Counted from the first letter of the stretch, positions 1-10,251 are shown. The stretch is DNA of 64,000 nucleotides from Globisporangium splendens (GCA_006386115.1 VFIW01000004.1:1123752-1187751); one strand, 5' to 3'. Numbers and translations: made by a program. Notes: generated by a model not told the origin, from the sequence alone.

Positions 1-3000
1 AGCCGTAGATGGCCAGGAGTGCCTGGCCACGTAAAGCACTTTGGGTATGATGACGGCACTGGCAATTGCTGCACGTTGGGCGACAGAGTGAGTTTTGAGA
101 CGCGCAAGTCGAAGTCCGACACGTAAGGCTTGGATGCACTTGGACCAGTTACTTGCATTCGAAGGCGTTTGTCCGACTTGGATGCCGAGGTAGCAGCAAT
201 GTTCCTCACGTTGTAGCACATGAATGTCACTGACTGACTCTTCGGTGGAGCTATATTCCTTGTTCAGCGGCAATACTGCAGATTTGTGCCGATTGACTCG
301 AAGCCCAGAAGCTGCTCCATATTTGTCCAGGATTGCAAAAACGGCACTAATATCCTTGGGATCGCTAAGATAAATGGTCGTGTCGTCTGCGTATCCTCCA
401 AGTCTGACTTCAGTTGCGCATCCTGCTGCCTGGAGTTCAACGCCGCGTATTTCGTCACTCTCTTCAATTTTCCGATAAAGAACCTCTAACGCCAAGATGA
501 AGAGAAGAGGGGCCAGCGGACATCCTTGACGAATTCCGGATGTTACGTTGTACTTCCTCGACAGGAAACCGTTGGCAATGAACTTGTAAGTGGTTTGAGA
601 GTGTAACACCTTCACTAAGTGTACGAACTTCAATGGGAATCCAAGATGCTGGAGCGCTTGTACCAGAAAGCTGCGATCGAGTGAATCATAGGCTTTAGCA
701 AAATCAAGGAGCAACGCGATCGCTCTGGACATGGCGGGGTCACTCGTGGCCCGCTTTTGTGCAGCCAATAACACATCGATCGTAGTCGGGATTGCTCGCC
801 CTGGAACGAAACCAGCTTGCTTGTGATGGATAAGCCAAGGGAGCACAGTTCGTAATCTGGTTGCAAATATTCGTGTGAATATTTTGTAATCAGAGTTGAG
901 GAGTGCGATTGGCCTGTAGTCCAGCGGCGACGCAGCAGAGACGGACTTTTTTATGCAGTGAATAAGTGCTTCACTGAACGAACTTGGCAGAACGCATTCG
1001 GGTATCCACAAGTTGAAAAGTCGCTCGAATAGACCGGTAATCTCGTCACAGTGGTCTCTGTACCAGCCATTGCCGAGTTCGTCAGGACCGTGAGCTTTGC
1101 CTCTCTTGCATTTCTTCACAGCCTGTTTAATTTCACTCGAATGGATCGGTTTGAGCAGGAAGCCTAATCTGTCCGACGGAGGAATAGCTGTTCCTGGATC
1201 AAGGATTTGATCGATGTCAGTTTGCAGAGTGGGCGCCTGTTGCATGATTGTTTTCCATCCTTCTCCCATGTCGTCAGCAAGTTCTCGTGAACGCATGGGT
1301 CCGTAAGTCGCTGTGCCACTGAGTGTGAAGATAGTGTTGTCAAGGAACTTGGTCGAGATACGCTTGTAGAAGGATTTGCTCGTTTTTCGTTCATGATGCA
1401 TGTGCTCCCGAAAAATGCGGTCCCGTTTTGAAGCCTGCCACTTTGCTTTGCACTCTGCAATGGCACGACGAATACTCGTGGCGGTGGTAAGAAACTCTTG
1501 CGACAACTCCACGTTTTGATCACTTACCGCTCCACCAGAGTGATCGAGCATCTGCGCTTCTGATTCTGAGAGGCGTCGTTGCAACCTCTGGATTTTCTTC
1601 TTGTATCCTTGATTCAATCTGGCGAAGTACGATTTTTTAGCTTCAAGGTACCCGATCCTGAGCGCGACCTTGGCTTCATCCCACCAATTTGCTGTGGCCA
1701 GAGCATAATCACGAGGCGAAGAGTAACGTCCACGTAATTCATCAAGTTGATCATGGACTTTTTCGAAGAAATCTTTTCCAATAATCGCCGCGTGCGCCGC
1801 TGCATTCTTCGGAAGTGGATAGACAACTCGAGGTTTCTTGCTTTGGATCACCTTGTCAGGAGCAGCTACTCGGATCGTGACTCCATTGTGATCGGAGAAC
1901 GGACCAGCTACGCTTTGGTAGACGCTGCGAACCCAGTTGAGATGGTCATTGCTGCAGTACCACCGGTCGAGCCTACTGCTGGCACTGCCGCCTGAAGGCA
2001 GTGTATAGTAGTAGGTGTGATGCTGTCGATGGAATGCTTTGATGTCTCGTGTGTCCGTGGCGCGAAGAGCATCATCCTCAAGGGTATCAACAAGTTCAAT
2101 TTCTGGAGCAGTTTCTTCAATTCCCTGGAATCGTGCACTTTGTTGTGGTTGTTGTGAGACCTGTCTGCCATCTGGTTGAGAGTGCAATTAAAGTCTCCAC
2201 CACACAGAATGGGTCCATCATGTGACGAGAGGAGACCTGATAGTGCTCTGTAGAAAGCTTCCCTTGCAAATACGGTAGAAGGAGCGTAGATGTTGAGAAG
2301 TAACACCGTTTCACCACACAACGTCACCGTAGCTGCCATCCAGTGCGCATTCCACTGATCCTGCTTATATGGAGCCAGTGTAGGTATGCACGAATAGGGA
2401 TTCAACAAGATCGCCACTCCTCCTTTGCGCTCGGTGGAAGCTGACCAGAGAGAGAGTCTGGGATCCAACTCTTCTGATGGTTCCTGAAAACCCCAACTTC
2501 GACGAAATCTGGATTGCATTGATGCCACTTCGGTCTCCAGGACGTGCGTTTCTTGGAGAAAGACAATGTCCAATGATCCCGAGTCATCAGTCTGTCGAAA
2601 ATGCGAAAACCACGCGTTCAGATTGGCGTCGGATTTGGAGAACCCCATCACATTCTGTGTGTGGAATCCAACAGTTAGCTCATGGCGAGCACTGATTGTC
2701 GCACTGCGCGTTCTGGGTAGGTGGTTGTCACGACGAGCTTGGGTTATTGGTTGATATGGTCGCAACGGTAGTCCATCGCCGGAATACGTTGATGTGCCTT
2801 GTATTCCACGCTGTACTTCCGCCGGAGAGACAGTTGAGCCATCTCCCCCTGTTCGCACTGAACTGCCACCAAGTACAGTGCGAGTTGAGGCACCATGGGT
2901 GCCTTTAGTTCTGATTGTGCCGCTGTTGGACCTCCAGCTCATGCTGGTGCGCCAATAGCGACCATGATGTCGTCGTGCCCACAATCGCATCAATTGCTGA

Positions 3001-3059
3001 TTGAAGAGAAGACGAACGCCAATATTCTTCAGCTCGGGTTTCAGGCATAACGTGACCAA
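1..3059 (-). pseudogene. LINE copy A ORF2 (AP-type endonuclease and reverse transcriptase), one frameshift, partial at window edge
   Basis: From the Met at 3059 the frame encodes an exonuclease-endonuclease-phosphatase (AP-like) domain, with the motifs FLQET and GGDFN, which would nick target DNA. Near 2096 the coding signal moves to another frame, consistent with a one-base deletion. Conserved endonuclease and linker sequence then resumes, followed by reverse transcriptase. Visible RT blocks include HGPDELGNGWY (about 1060-1110), DFAKAYDSLDRSF (about 675-715), SGIRQGCPLAPLL (about 505-545) and GYADDTTIYL (about 325-355). After the frame break I see no stop before the left edge, so a single lesion disables it. 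A start further upstream is possible, because ORF1 overlaps this end. Confidence 0.8.
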
Positions 3060-6000
3060 CGGCTTCGTGCTTGGGGAACATGCTGGGCAGTAGAAGACTT
3101 ATCACATTGAGAATTGCCCATTTATCTGGGTCAATGGGTCGCGAGACGGTCGCGGTCAATAGGCTATCATCTAGCTTTTCAAGTCTGTTCCACTGCTTGA
3201 TGTTGTCAGTCATGGACCAACGAGCGGAGCCTTGCGGACAGGCGTGAACAGCCGATGCCCATTTCTTACAAAAGGCTCGCACTTGCGCGCTAACTGCATC
3301 GTCAGCTGAGTGATGCCGGATTAATGCGCGTTGAGCTTGACTGTTTATGCTGTGCCCAAAATCAAGAAGCTTTTTCACTGGGAACATGCGCAAGACCTCC
3401 AGTGGAAAAGGCAGTGCACAAATGAGCGCACTTAGAGCACCCACGTGACTGGGAATCCATCCAGTCAATTTGGAGACGTCGCTTGGATCAACTGAAGGCA
3501 AGCTGAATCTTCGATTTTGTCGAGTCGCCGTGGTACAGTCGTGCATGGCTTTGTTGTTTGCACGAAAATGCTGTCTTCGAAGGGCTTGTTCAGCAGCCGT
3601 CAATTGTTCGAGCTCCTCTTTCGATCCAACCAATCGTTCAACCAGAGACTTGCGTACTTGCCCATCGTCCTGGACAGAGTGAGACGGTGAGGAAGGAGGC
3701 GTCTCAAATTCGCCGCTTTCACTGTCGTTGGAAAAGGTTGACTCTTGACTGGCCTCGGATTGACCTGGTGTCATTGAAGCCGCTGCTTTTAAAACTGAGG
3801 ACGCAAGTTCTGGGATCTTTCGTGCCCGTGGCCGATTTAACGTATGAGAGTGGGAGTCTGGTTCTCGCTCCGGTTCCTGGAATCGATGTTCGTCATCCGT
3901 CGACCCTGTACCTAGTCCACTACCCATCGCCGCATTGATTTCTGGCCCGGGACCAAAGACACTCCTTGGGTCTGCATCTCGAGATTCAGCAGAGTCAATG
4001 TGTCCAGTATCTTGGTCAGCGCTACCTGGAGTTGGCTGGCTCATCGAGGGAGGACCATTGCCTGCATCCTCGGTACCATTTTGACTGCGCATTTCCTGGT
4101 GAAAGGCTTTAGTCACCTCTGCTGGCAGAGGGAGAGTGGCTTGACCATTTGGCGGGGTCACAGCACCTCCCGTCAGATCTTGCAGGTGCATCGTGGAGTC
4201 CATCGACGTGGAATCCGCCAAGGACATCGTGACATCGAAGTGCGAGGGATCTTCAGAGTACCCAGAGGTGGTGTCAGCTGATGGCTCCGACGACGGTTGC
4301 TGGTTTGCCGATCCATTATCTCTAGACGCTGAGGGAAAAGACTTCGAGCCGGGTTGGCTCGTTCTTGATTGCTCCTCGTCTTGAGTCTGCGCAGTGGGAC
4401 TGTGCTCGCGGACGACATGAGCTTTGACAAACTCCCTGAGTTTCGTATAAGCAAGGTCTTGATCTCCTTGGCTTTCGGTATTCTCCGCGGGAGATGATCC
4501 TGAAGCAGCTGTCGTAGAAGCCTTGTTCCCAGCCTGCTGATCACCATCCTTGGGACCCAAATTCTTAGCTTTGGCTCGCTTCTTGAGTAAATCAAGTTGC
4601 CTTTTCGCTCGATTTTTGGCGTTCTTGGCCTCCTGGAGGATCAGAGATGCGGCTGCTGCTTCTTTTGCTGTCACACGTCGCTGTAAATCAAGCAATTCAA
4701 TCTGGCGTTGGAACTGTCCAGCTTCACGATTCGCAGATGAAGATTCCTCATCACGACCACTGGTGTCTGCCTCCTTGTGTTCGTCTCGATCGAGAGCAAA
4801 ACTGTGCGCCTTGGCTGAAACGTCATGGAATTTGCGTTTTGCAGTCGCAGCCGCTGCAACAGCTGCGGTGTGCGCGGAAGACGCTTTGGACAGATGCTCC
4901 TTAGCAATGTCTAATGTTGCCTGAGCAGCGCTTAAGCGGGCGTCGATAGCAATCTTTTGCTTCGCTTGAGTGGAGTTTGCTTGTACCCCATCAAGCACAG
5001 AATCAGCTGAGGAAAGCTTCCCAGCCAGAACGGCCTCAAGTTCAAGTTCGCGCTTCTTTCGAGCCTGGAGAGCCTTGCGGTTGCTCTGACCGCTAGAAGC
5101 CTTGACACTTGTCTCTGGAGTCCCGGTACAAATGCTACCAGAGCTGGCTACTGTTCCAGGAGATGTGCCGAAAACAGAAGTCAGCTTCGGAGCAGCCTTT
5201 AGGGTTCCGCCTTTTGGCGCTCGTCTACCAGCTGATGCCGCGTCCGAAGCTGTATGGGGTTGCCCTTTCGACGCCGGTGAAGTCTTCACTGGTGTGGTCG
5301 CTGAGGTTGAAGTCATGGATTTCATCGCCCCCTTCTGTTTCTTGAGATTGGCTGGATCGAACCATTCTGCCTCCGACGGCGTAACAGATTGAGCGTCTGT
5401 TGCAGAATTGGCCGCTGCTGCCACTGCTGCAGAGCCGGTGCTGCTACTCGAGTCAGCAGGCTGGAGCATCTCAGAGAGCAGCGCTTTCTCAGTTGCCTTG
5501 ATCTTCAGGTTGGCCATGACTTTGCCCAAACTATTGGAGAGATTGCCAATGTACTTTTGTCGGACTTCAAGAAACATGTGCTGTAGCTCAAATTTCGACA
5601 TTTCCTTGGCTTGCTTGATTTCTGGTTCGAAGTCGCGATGAAATTGCATCTGACAATCTCCAGGAGCTCGAGTACACTTGCTTTTTGGGTGCGAGGGGTC
5701 GAAGCACTGAAAGCAAGGGATTCGGCTGTGCCGCTGATGATGATGAACGAAGATCGAGAACCCTTTAGCAGAGATGTGGGTGACATCTTTGAGCTGAGGG
5801 GGACATTCCTCGGAGTTGAAGATAACAACCCAGAAGTTAGAGTCGTATGCGCCATCCCGTGCTCGCGGCGCGCGCGCAATGGACACGACTTCACATTCGG
5901 TGCTCAATGCTATCAGTTGGCCGACAACGTCATTGCCTAAGCCGGGAGCTACAACACGGACTTGATATTGTAGTGCATCCGCTTGGTGGGGGATAACATT

Positions 6001-6708
6001 GTCAATGTCACATCGATCATCTTCTTCCTCGAGCTTGGCGGTGCTCAGGAGAACGAGTTTTTCGTTGCGAAATTTAATCTCTCGTCTATGCCATTTCGTT
6101 GCAGTGGACTGGTCCTTGACAATGAAGGTTAAACGCCGAGTCGCCGCAGTGTAGTACAAACGCTTGACATTCTGAATCCACTCGCACAGATTCTTATAAC
6201 CTGCAGAGCCGGCTGGCTCGGATGCAAGTAATTGCATAAGAATTGTCTTTTCTGCGATGTGTTCAGGCATCAAGATGCGCGGAGGGACCACAGCAACGAC
6301 TGTGCCTTCGAGGCAGTCTTCAAAGAATTTGACATAGGCCATGCGTTGGAGGAAAGTGTGGGTACAAGCGAGGAATGCAGGAGGCGCGTCTAAGACGAGA
6401 GCACCCATTATCCAGGCATTCAATGCTTCTTCTTCGGCCGGCACCATCTTCCGTAGGTCATCATCGGGTTTAGTCTTCCATGGACGTGTAGCGATCTTGG
6501 TCAATCGCTGAACCCATGCACGATGACGCGCTTCACGCACCGCGGCATCAGTCCGAGTGTTGTTCTCTGGGTGAGCAGCATCAGGCTGAGGCGGTGTCTG
6601 GCCCATCATGCCTCTTTTTATTTCTTCAACGCGATGGGGATCCCAACAAGAACATGCGGAATTCGTACCGCCACCATCAGGAGGCTGTTCAGGAGGAGGC
6701 TCCGTCAT
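2905..6708 (-). CDS. LINE copy A ORF1 protein (CCHC zinc-knuckle nucleic-acid-binding protein)
   Basis: A single open frame of 1267 residues. About 350 residues from the N-terminus is a zinc knuckle with the spacing C-x2-C-x4-H-x4-C (CFQCFDPSHPKSKC), typical of retroelement nucleic-acid-binding proteins. The N-terminal part resembles the RNA-binding domain placed before a knuckle in LINE ORF1 proteins. The middle is a long low-complexity Ser/Ala/Lys/Gln-rich segment with likely coiled coil. The C-terminal ~200 residues look globular. The 3' end overlaps the start of ORF2 by about 155 bases in another frame, as in many LINEs. In this family ORF1 would coat the element RNA. It is unusually long for an ORF1. 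No stop or frame break is seen, so the copy may be young. Confidence 0.85.
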   Translation of the reverse strand: MTEPPPEQPPDGGGTNSACSCWDPHRVEEIKRGMMGQTPPQPDAAHPENNTRTDAAVREARHRAWVQRLTKIATRPWKTKPDDDLRKMVPAEEEALNAWIMGALVLDAPPAFLACTHTFLQRMAYVKFFEDCLEGTVVAVVPPRILMPEHIAEKTILMQLLASEPAGSAGYKNLCEWIQNVKRLYYTAATRRLTFIVKDQSTATKWHRREIKFRNEKLVLLSTAKLEEEDDRCDIDNVIPHQADALQYQVRVVAPGLGNDVVGQLIALSTECEVVSIARAPRARDGAYDSNFWVVIFNSEECPPQLKDVTHISAKGFSIFVHHHQRHSRIPCFQCFDPSHPKSKCTRAPGDCQMQFHRDFEPEIKQAKEMSKFELQHMFLEVRQKYIGNLSNSLGKVMANLKIKATEKALLSEMLQPADSSSSTGSAAVAAAANSATDAQSVTPSEAEWFDPANLKKQKGAMKSMTSTSATTPVKTSPASKGQPHTASDAASAGRRAPKGGTLKAAPKLTSVFGTSPGTVASSGSICTGTPETSVKASSGQSNRKALQARKKRELELEAVLAGKLSSADSVLDGVQANSTQAKQKIAIDARLSAAQATLDIAKEHLSKASSAHTAAVAAAATAKRKFHDVSAKAHSFALDRDEHKEADTSGRDEESSSANREAGQFQRQIELLDLQRRVTAKEAAAASLILQEAKNAKNRAKRQLDLLKKRAKAKNLGPKDGDQQAGNKASTTAASGSSPAENTESQGDQDLAYTKLREFVKAHVVREHSPTAQTQDEEQSRTSQPGSKSFPSASRDNGSANQQPSSEPSADTTSGYSEDPSHFDVTMSLADSTSMDSTMHLQDLTGGAVTPPNGQATLPLPAEVTKAFHQEMRSQNGTEDAGNGPPSMSQPTPGSADQDTGHIDSAESRDADPRSVFGPGPEINAAMGSGLGTGSTDDEHRFQEPEREPDSHSHTLNRPRARKIPELASSVLKAAASMTPGQSEASQESTFSNDSESGEFETPPSSPSHSVQDDGQVRKSLVERLVGSKEELEQLTAAEQALRRQHFRANNKAMHDCTTATRQNRRFSLPSVDPSDVSKLTGWIPSHVGALSALICALPFPLEVLRMFPVKKLLDFGHSINSQAQRALIRHHSADDAVSAQVRAFCKKWASAVHACPQGSARWSMTDNIKQWNRLEKLDDSLLTATVSRPIDPDKWAILNVISLLLPSMFPKHEAVGHVMPETRAEEYWRSSSLQSAIDAIVGTTTSWSLLAHQHELEVQQRHNQN

Positions 6709-6976
6709 TGGTCGAAACTCCGAAAACAGCTGATCACTGAAGGATGGGACGCTGGCTCTTGATTGGTTCTTGCTTGAGTCTTGGGGCTTGGTATTGCGTA
6801 ATCTGTGGGGTAGACCGCAAATTTCACAATAAGGGCAGCGAGTTTCAGTAACTCGAACGTTGTGTTATGATATTGTACATGAATAATGCGATGCAGCTGA
6901 TCAATCAAGCGCAAACTTGAGCTTGCTCATAGTTCGTGCACGATCTACCAGACCAGAATTATATACTTGAGTAACC

Positions 6977-8283
6977 TTATGGAGCGGATTCGCGAGCAAG
7001 GTAGGGAATCTCGCCATGGGTCGTTACACGGACAGCGTGGCGGTTGCCAGGGAGATAGTCGAACGTGGCGTAGTGCGCAGTCACTCGGTTGTCCCAGATC
7101 GCGACGGCGTTCTTTGTCCAGCGGAAACGAACTTGGAACTCGTGACCTTGTGCAATATGCTTGTACAGGAATCTCAAAATCGCATCTATGGTTGCAACGA
7201 ATACACAAATCGAGATTCGTCAAGTATCCATCGCTTTATAGTGATTCAGCGACTGTACATGAACAAGCAGGCATACCAGATTCCGCGACAGATAACTGCG
7301 GGATGCGAGTAACGAACCCAGCATTGACGTAGAGAGCTTTGCGTCCAGTAGCTGGGTTCGTGCGGACAATCGGGTGCTCAAATTCGACAGGAGGGCGTCG
7401 CACAGTGTGTCCGCGACCCACAGCTCGTTCCGCTTGGCTCTGTGTACATAAGCATCAATTAGATCCTGCTGTTAAGCCGCCGCTACGATAACCACGAAGT
7501 CTCATACCTTGCTGCTGTGGATAGCTGTAAGACCTTCAAGGAGCGCCTTCATTGGTGGAGTCAAACGCTCGTAGGCTTCGTAGCCTGACGCCCACAATGT
7601 GTCGCCTCCAACGGATGGGTTCGTCAATAGTTTGAAGCTGGTATATGACGGAGGCTACAATATTCAATCGATGCGCACACAGAGACTTAGATATGGGTAG
7701 ATCTGATGCTACATATCGTTTGCCGCTCCCTTACCTGTCGTTCGTTGGACACGTCGCTGTGCCACTCATTCGCAGGAACGTACACTTGGTTTTTGAGGAA
7801 AGCCGCGCTGTTTGCAAGCGAGTTCTCAACCACGACCACCTCTGGGTACCCCTCGGGGTGACCCAAGTTCTGGTGAATGTGGAGAGGTCCGTAGTAGCGG
7901 TCCAAGTCGAGTTGCTGGTCGATCGTGATATCCTGGTCGCGGAAAAACACGACACCGCGGTGCGCCACCAGCAACGCCAACTCGTCCTTCTGCACGTCTG
8001 TGAGCTCGTGGAGTTGGATGCCCGAGAGCTCGGTGCCGATCTTCGGTGCGAGGTGCGCCACCGTGACATCTCCGGCGAGCAGGTTCTTGAGAGTCGGGTC
8101 GGCCTTCAGTGCGCGGTCCTCGTATGGCAGCACTGGGATCGGGTCGTACTTGGTGTGTGGGTACACGCTCAGGAGCTCTGGATGCTCGAACTGTTCGTGC
8201 ACAGGCTCTTCGTTGAGCGCGTTCTTGATGGCCACAGGGGACTTGCTGTTGTCGGCCGTTGGCGCTGGGTACTTGGCAACCAT
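6977..8283 (-). pseudogene. TauD/TfdA-type Fe(II)/2-oxoglutarate dioxygenase, copy A, probably broken at exon 2
   Basis: Four exons can be traced by comparison with the intact copy at 19250-20548: 7735-8283, about 7508-7655, 7277-7439 and 6977-7185. The iron-binding H-x-D (WHSD) is at the end of exon 1. The distal His (in [12 protein letters not shown] context) and the 2-oxoglutarate Arg are in exon 4. Family members hydroxylate small substrates such as taurine or related sulfonates; the substrate here is unknown. Exons 1, 3 and 4 are open, but at the start of exon 2 the acceptor equivalent to CAAG reads CAAA. One extra base just downstream puts a TGA in frame with the conserved GGDTLW motif. 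I find no other acceptor that restores the frame. Either this is a pseudogene or an unseen splice form rescues it. Confidence 0.8.
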
Positions 8284-8308
8284 TGCACTGCTTGTCGTCG
8301 TGGAAATC

Positions 8309-8324
8309 AAATTTGAAAGTGAGC
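8309..8324 (-). promoter_or_regulatory. oomycete initiator-like element upstream of TauD copy A
   Basis: On the minus strand the 16 bases read GCTCACTTTCAAATTT, very close to the published oomycete core-promoter initiator (GCTCATTYBNNAWTTT-type). It lies about 25 bases before the ATG at 8283, implying a short 5' leader. Confidence 0.5.
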
Positions 8325-9273
8325 GATTGTAACGTGTTCGTAGCGCCGCAGACACGCCTACCAACGTGTGCACAATACAGTGTCCGCTGGTGCACACCAG
8401 CATTCGTCATGGCATTTTCTTTGTTGGTCCGAGTGGATCAGAGCTGCTGAAAACATCTGCTGGCACACGAATCATTGAGTCCATCTCGCACTTCCTTCTG
8501 ATTGGTGGGTTGGGCACATGACAATAAATCGAACCAGCCAATCAGCATCTCGGGTTCCGTGTCGGTGTGCAGATATCTGAAAGGATGGGTGTGTGCGTGT
8601 CTTGAAAAGACAAGGTTATCAAGGTCTCACGAAGACATACGAACAGAGTGAGTATTCACCACCAATGGCCAAGCGTGACGGATACGACAAGTGCCAGCAA
8701 TGAGAGATTAGGGTTACTGTGTACGCATGATGCTTTTTCATGGATGGTCTGGGACAGAACGACCGAACGGTTAATTGTGCAGACATGGGAACAACATTGT
8801 CGTCTTAGTCCGTCCATAACGTTTTATTACTTAATCACTGCCAAAGAGGAACTGCTAACTGGGACTTGACTGGATGTGTTTTCCAGACAGCGAAGCTTGA
8901 GCTTCATCGATATCGCAGCGCAGCGTACGATTTTCGAGGGAGATCAGTCTCAAGGCACCATTACGGTAGCATTCCCTGTAAGCAATGGGCGATGTGCCAC
9001 TCTCGCTTCGCCGCGCGTGCGAACTAAAACGCCATGCACCGAGAAGCTCGAGTTCTATGGCTGCTGTGACATGAGTGCGGTCTCATTGTCGATACATTTC
9101 GGGTTGTTGCAGGAGCTCATGTCAGGAACGTACATGTGATTTACTGGAACTATTTGTCATTTCATTAAAATCGAGCATTTTTGTCGTCCACTTTTTACAA
9201 TCCCGAGAAGTAACTGAGCTTATTTAGCTGGTTTAGTCACTATCCTGTCTACATAGAGTAATTTATACACAAG
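8325..9273. other. intergenic stretch, no gene seen
   Basis: About 950 bases between TauD copy A and the ankyrin-like gene. The open frames are short and show no recognisable motif. I see no RNA gene or repeat structure. Confidence 0.5.
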
Positions 9274-9693
9274 ATGTCCAATCACAACGCATCTAATTCT
9301 TTCTTCTGCGGCTCCCATCAAATGGAGAGTTCTCTGATTGCTGCATGCTACACGAGCGATCTTGCTGCCGTCCGCGCGCTCCTGCAGCAGCGCGATGGGA
9401 GCGTGTGTCATCTGATACCAGACATGCTCTCGCTGGCGCTGAAGGAGGGTCATATCGGCATCGCCGCTGCACTCCTGGACGCCGCGTCGATCCACTTTTT
9501 GGGTGCGACCGACTGGGAAGAGCTGACTCGTTCAATGCGCTGGCAGCTCTTCGTCATGCTAGCGATCTCGAAAGGGGACGTTGCGGTGCTGGAGTTTGTG
9601 GTGGATCACGCACCAAAGTACGCCGTTCTCGATCTGGACGCTGATGTCTCACCTTTGGGACCAAAATGGAACCACCACAAAGGCTGGTATTAA
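9274..9693 (+). CDS. short ankyrin-repeat-like protein, possibly truncated
   Basis: A 139-residue frame with two or three degenerate ankyrin-type helices, for example SLIAACYTSDLAAVRALLQQ, LKEGHIGIAAALLDAA and SKGDVAVLEFVVDHA. The pattern of small and leucine residues at about 30-residue spacing fits the degenerate ankyrin proteins that are abundant in oomycete genomes. Such repeats mediate protein-protein contacts. The protein stops soon after the third repeat and has no other domain, so it may be the truncated end of a longer gene. No intron is needed to read it. A function cannot be inferred. Confidence 0.5.
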   Translation: MSNHNASNSFFCGSHQMESSLIAACYTSDLAAVRALLQQRDGSVCHLIPDMLSLALKEGHIGIAAALLDAASIHFLGATDWEELTRSMRWQLFVMLAISKGDVAVLEFVVDHAPKYAVLDLDADVSPLGPKWNHHKGWY

Positions 9694-9950
9694 TCTTTTG
9701 CGCTTGTCGAAATACCTGAAGCTAAACAACAACACTGGAGTCGCAGTGGACAAGTCAGCGCGAGTGAGTGGTACCTTACAGCCACTTTACCCTTAAGCCA
9801 AAGGTTGATATCAAGCGAAAGAGAGATCGGACCACGAGACTCGTGATCGTGACTAAAAAACACTGTCCGACATCCTGAAATGATGAAGCCACAATTGCTG
9901 AAAGCTGGCTACAACGAGGCAGGGTGTTTTTGAAAGTCAATTGTACTGCT

Positions 9951-9963
9951 TCAACGCCAGTTT
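9951..9963 (+). repeat. left target-site duplication of the SINE
   Basis: The 13 bases TCAACGCCAGTTT are repeated exactly at 10214-10226 and bracket the SINE body. Confidence 0.85.
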
Positions 9964-10213
9964 TTTCAACCGGTGGCGCGGTTCTAGTGGGGTAAGCTTC
10001 TGACCTCTACGCTGTTGATTGCGGGTTCGAGTCCCGTTCGGAGCGGGATTTTCAACTAGCGGAAATTCGAAGTTCTTCGGGCCCAATCAGGGGTAGCGGT
10101 GGGACCCCATGGGGGGCAATAAGACCCAGCCCTGTAATTCCTACCTCTTCAATAATAATCGGCTATTGTAGGTCACAACGATGTACCTAAATATACCTCA
10201 CTTTCAAATCAAA
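9964..10213 (+). mobile_element. tRNA-derived SINE with LINE-like 3' tail
   Basis: A ~250-base element between perfect 13-bp duplications. The head has RNA polymerase III internal promoter boxes: an A-box-like TGGCGCGGTTCTAGTGGG at about 9973-9990 and a B box GGTTCGAGTCC at 10024-10034, spaced as in a tRNA gene. The body (about 10055-10160) is unrelated to tRNA. The 3' end (about 10163-10203) is nearly the same as the 3' end of the LINE in this window (18551-18590), differing at about four of 40 positions. It ends in a short TCAAA-type tail. This is the classic layout of a SINE mobilised by a partner LINE that recognises the shared tail. It encodes no protein. Confidence 0.85.
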
Positions 10214-10226
10214 TCAACGCCAGTTT
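10214..10226 (+). repeat. right target-site duplication of the SINE
   Basis: Second copy of the 13-base duplication TCAACGCCAGTTT, directly after the SINE tail. Confidence 0.85.
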
Positions 10227-10236
10227 GGTTGTATTT

Positions 10237-10251
10237 CGTTTGCAAATATAT
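10237..10251 (+). repeat. target-site duplication, 3' side of LINE copy B
   Basis: The 15 bases CGTTTGCAAATATAT are repeated exactly at 12304-12318 and bracket LINE copy B. Confidence 0.85.

Larger units (their letters stand above)
1..6900 (-). mobile_element. LINE (non-LTR retrotransposon) copy A, 5' portion, runs off left edge
   Basis: This is a non-LTR retrotransposon read on the minus strand, with ORF1 (zinc-knuckle protein) followed by an overlapping ORF2 (endonuclease and reverse transcriptase). The RT catalytic YADD motif lies around 330-345. The copy is cut by the window edge just after the RT thumb region. Its last ~450 bases match LINE copy C (15622-16050) closely, so A, B and C are one family. 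The 5' end is not marked by a recognisable repeat; I place it between the ORF1 start (6708) and about 6950, where the TauD gene ends. Copy A is the only one with ORF1. Clade is not determined; the family has an AP-type endonuclease plus an RNase H domain, seen in copies B and C. Confidence 0.9.

Noticed and set aside
7645..8316. Plus-strand open frame of 223 residues over TauD copy A (and its counterpart over copy B, 19100-19819)
   Set aside because: Antisense shadow; the same frame recurs in both paralogues only because the DNA is shared.
9973..10050. tRNA gene
   Set aside because: The A and B boxes are good, but the anticodon arm and acceptor stem do not pair into a cloverleaf. The unit continues into a SINE body with duplications, so it is a SINE head.
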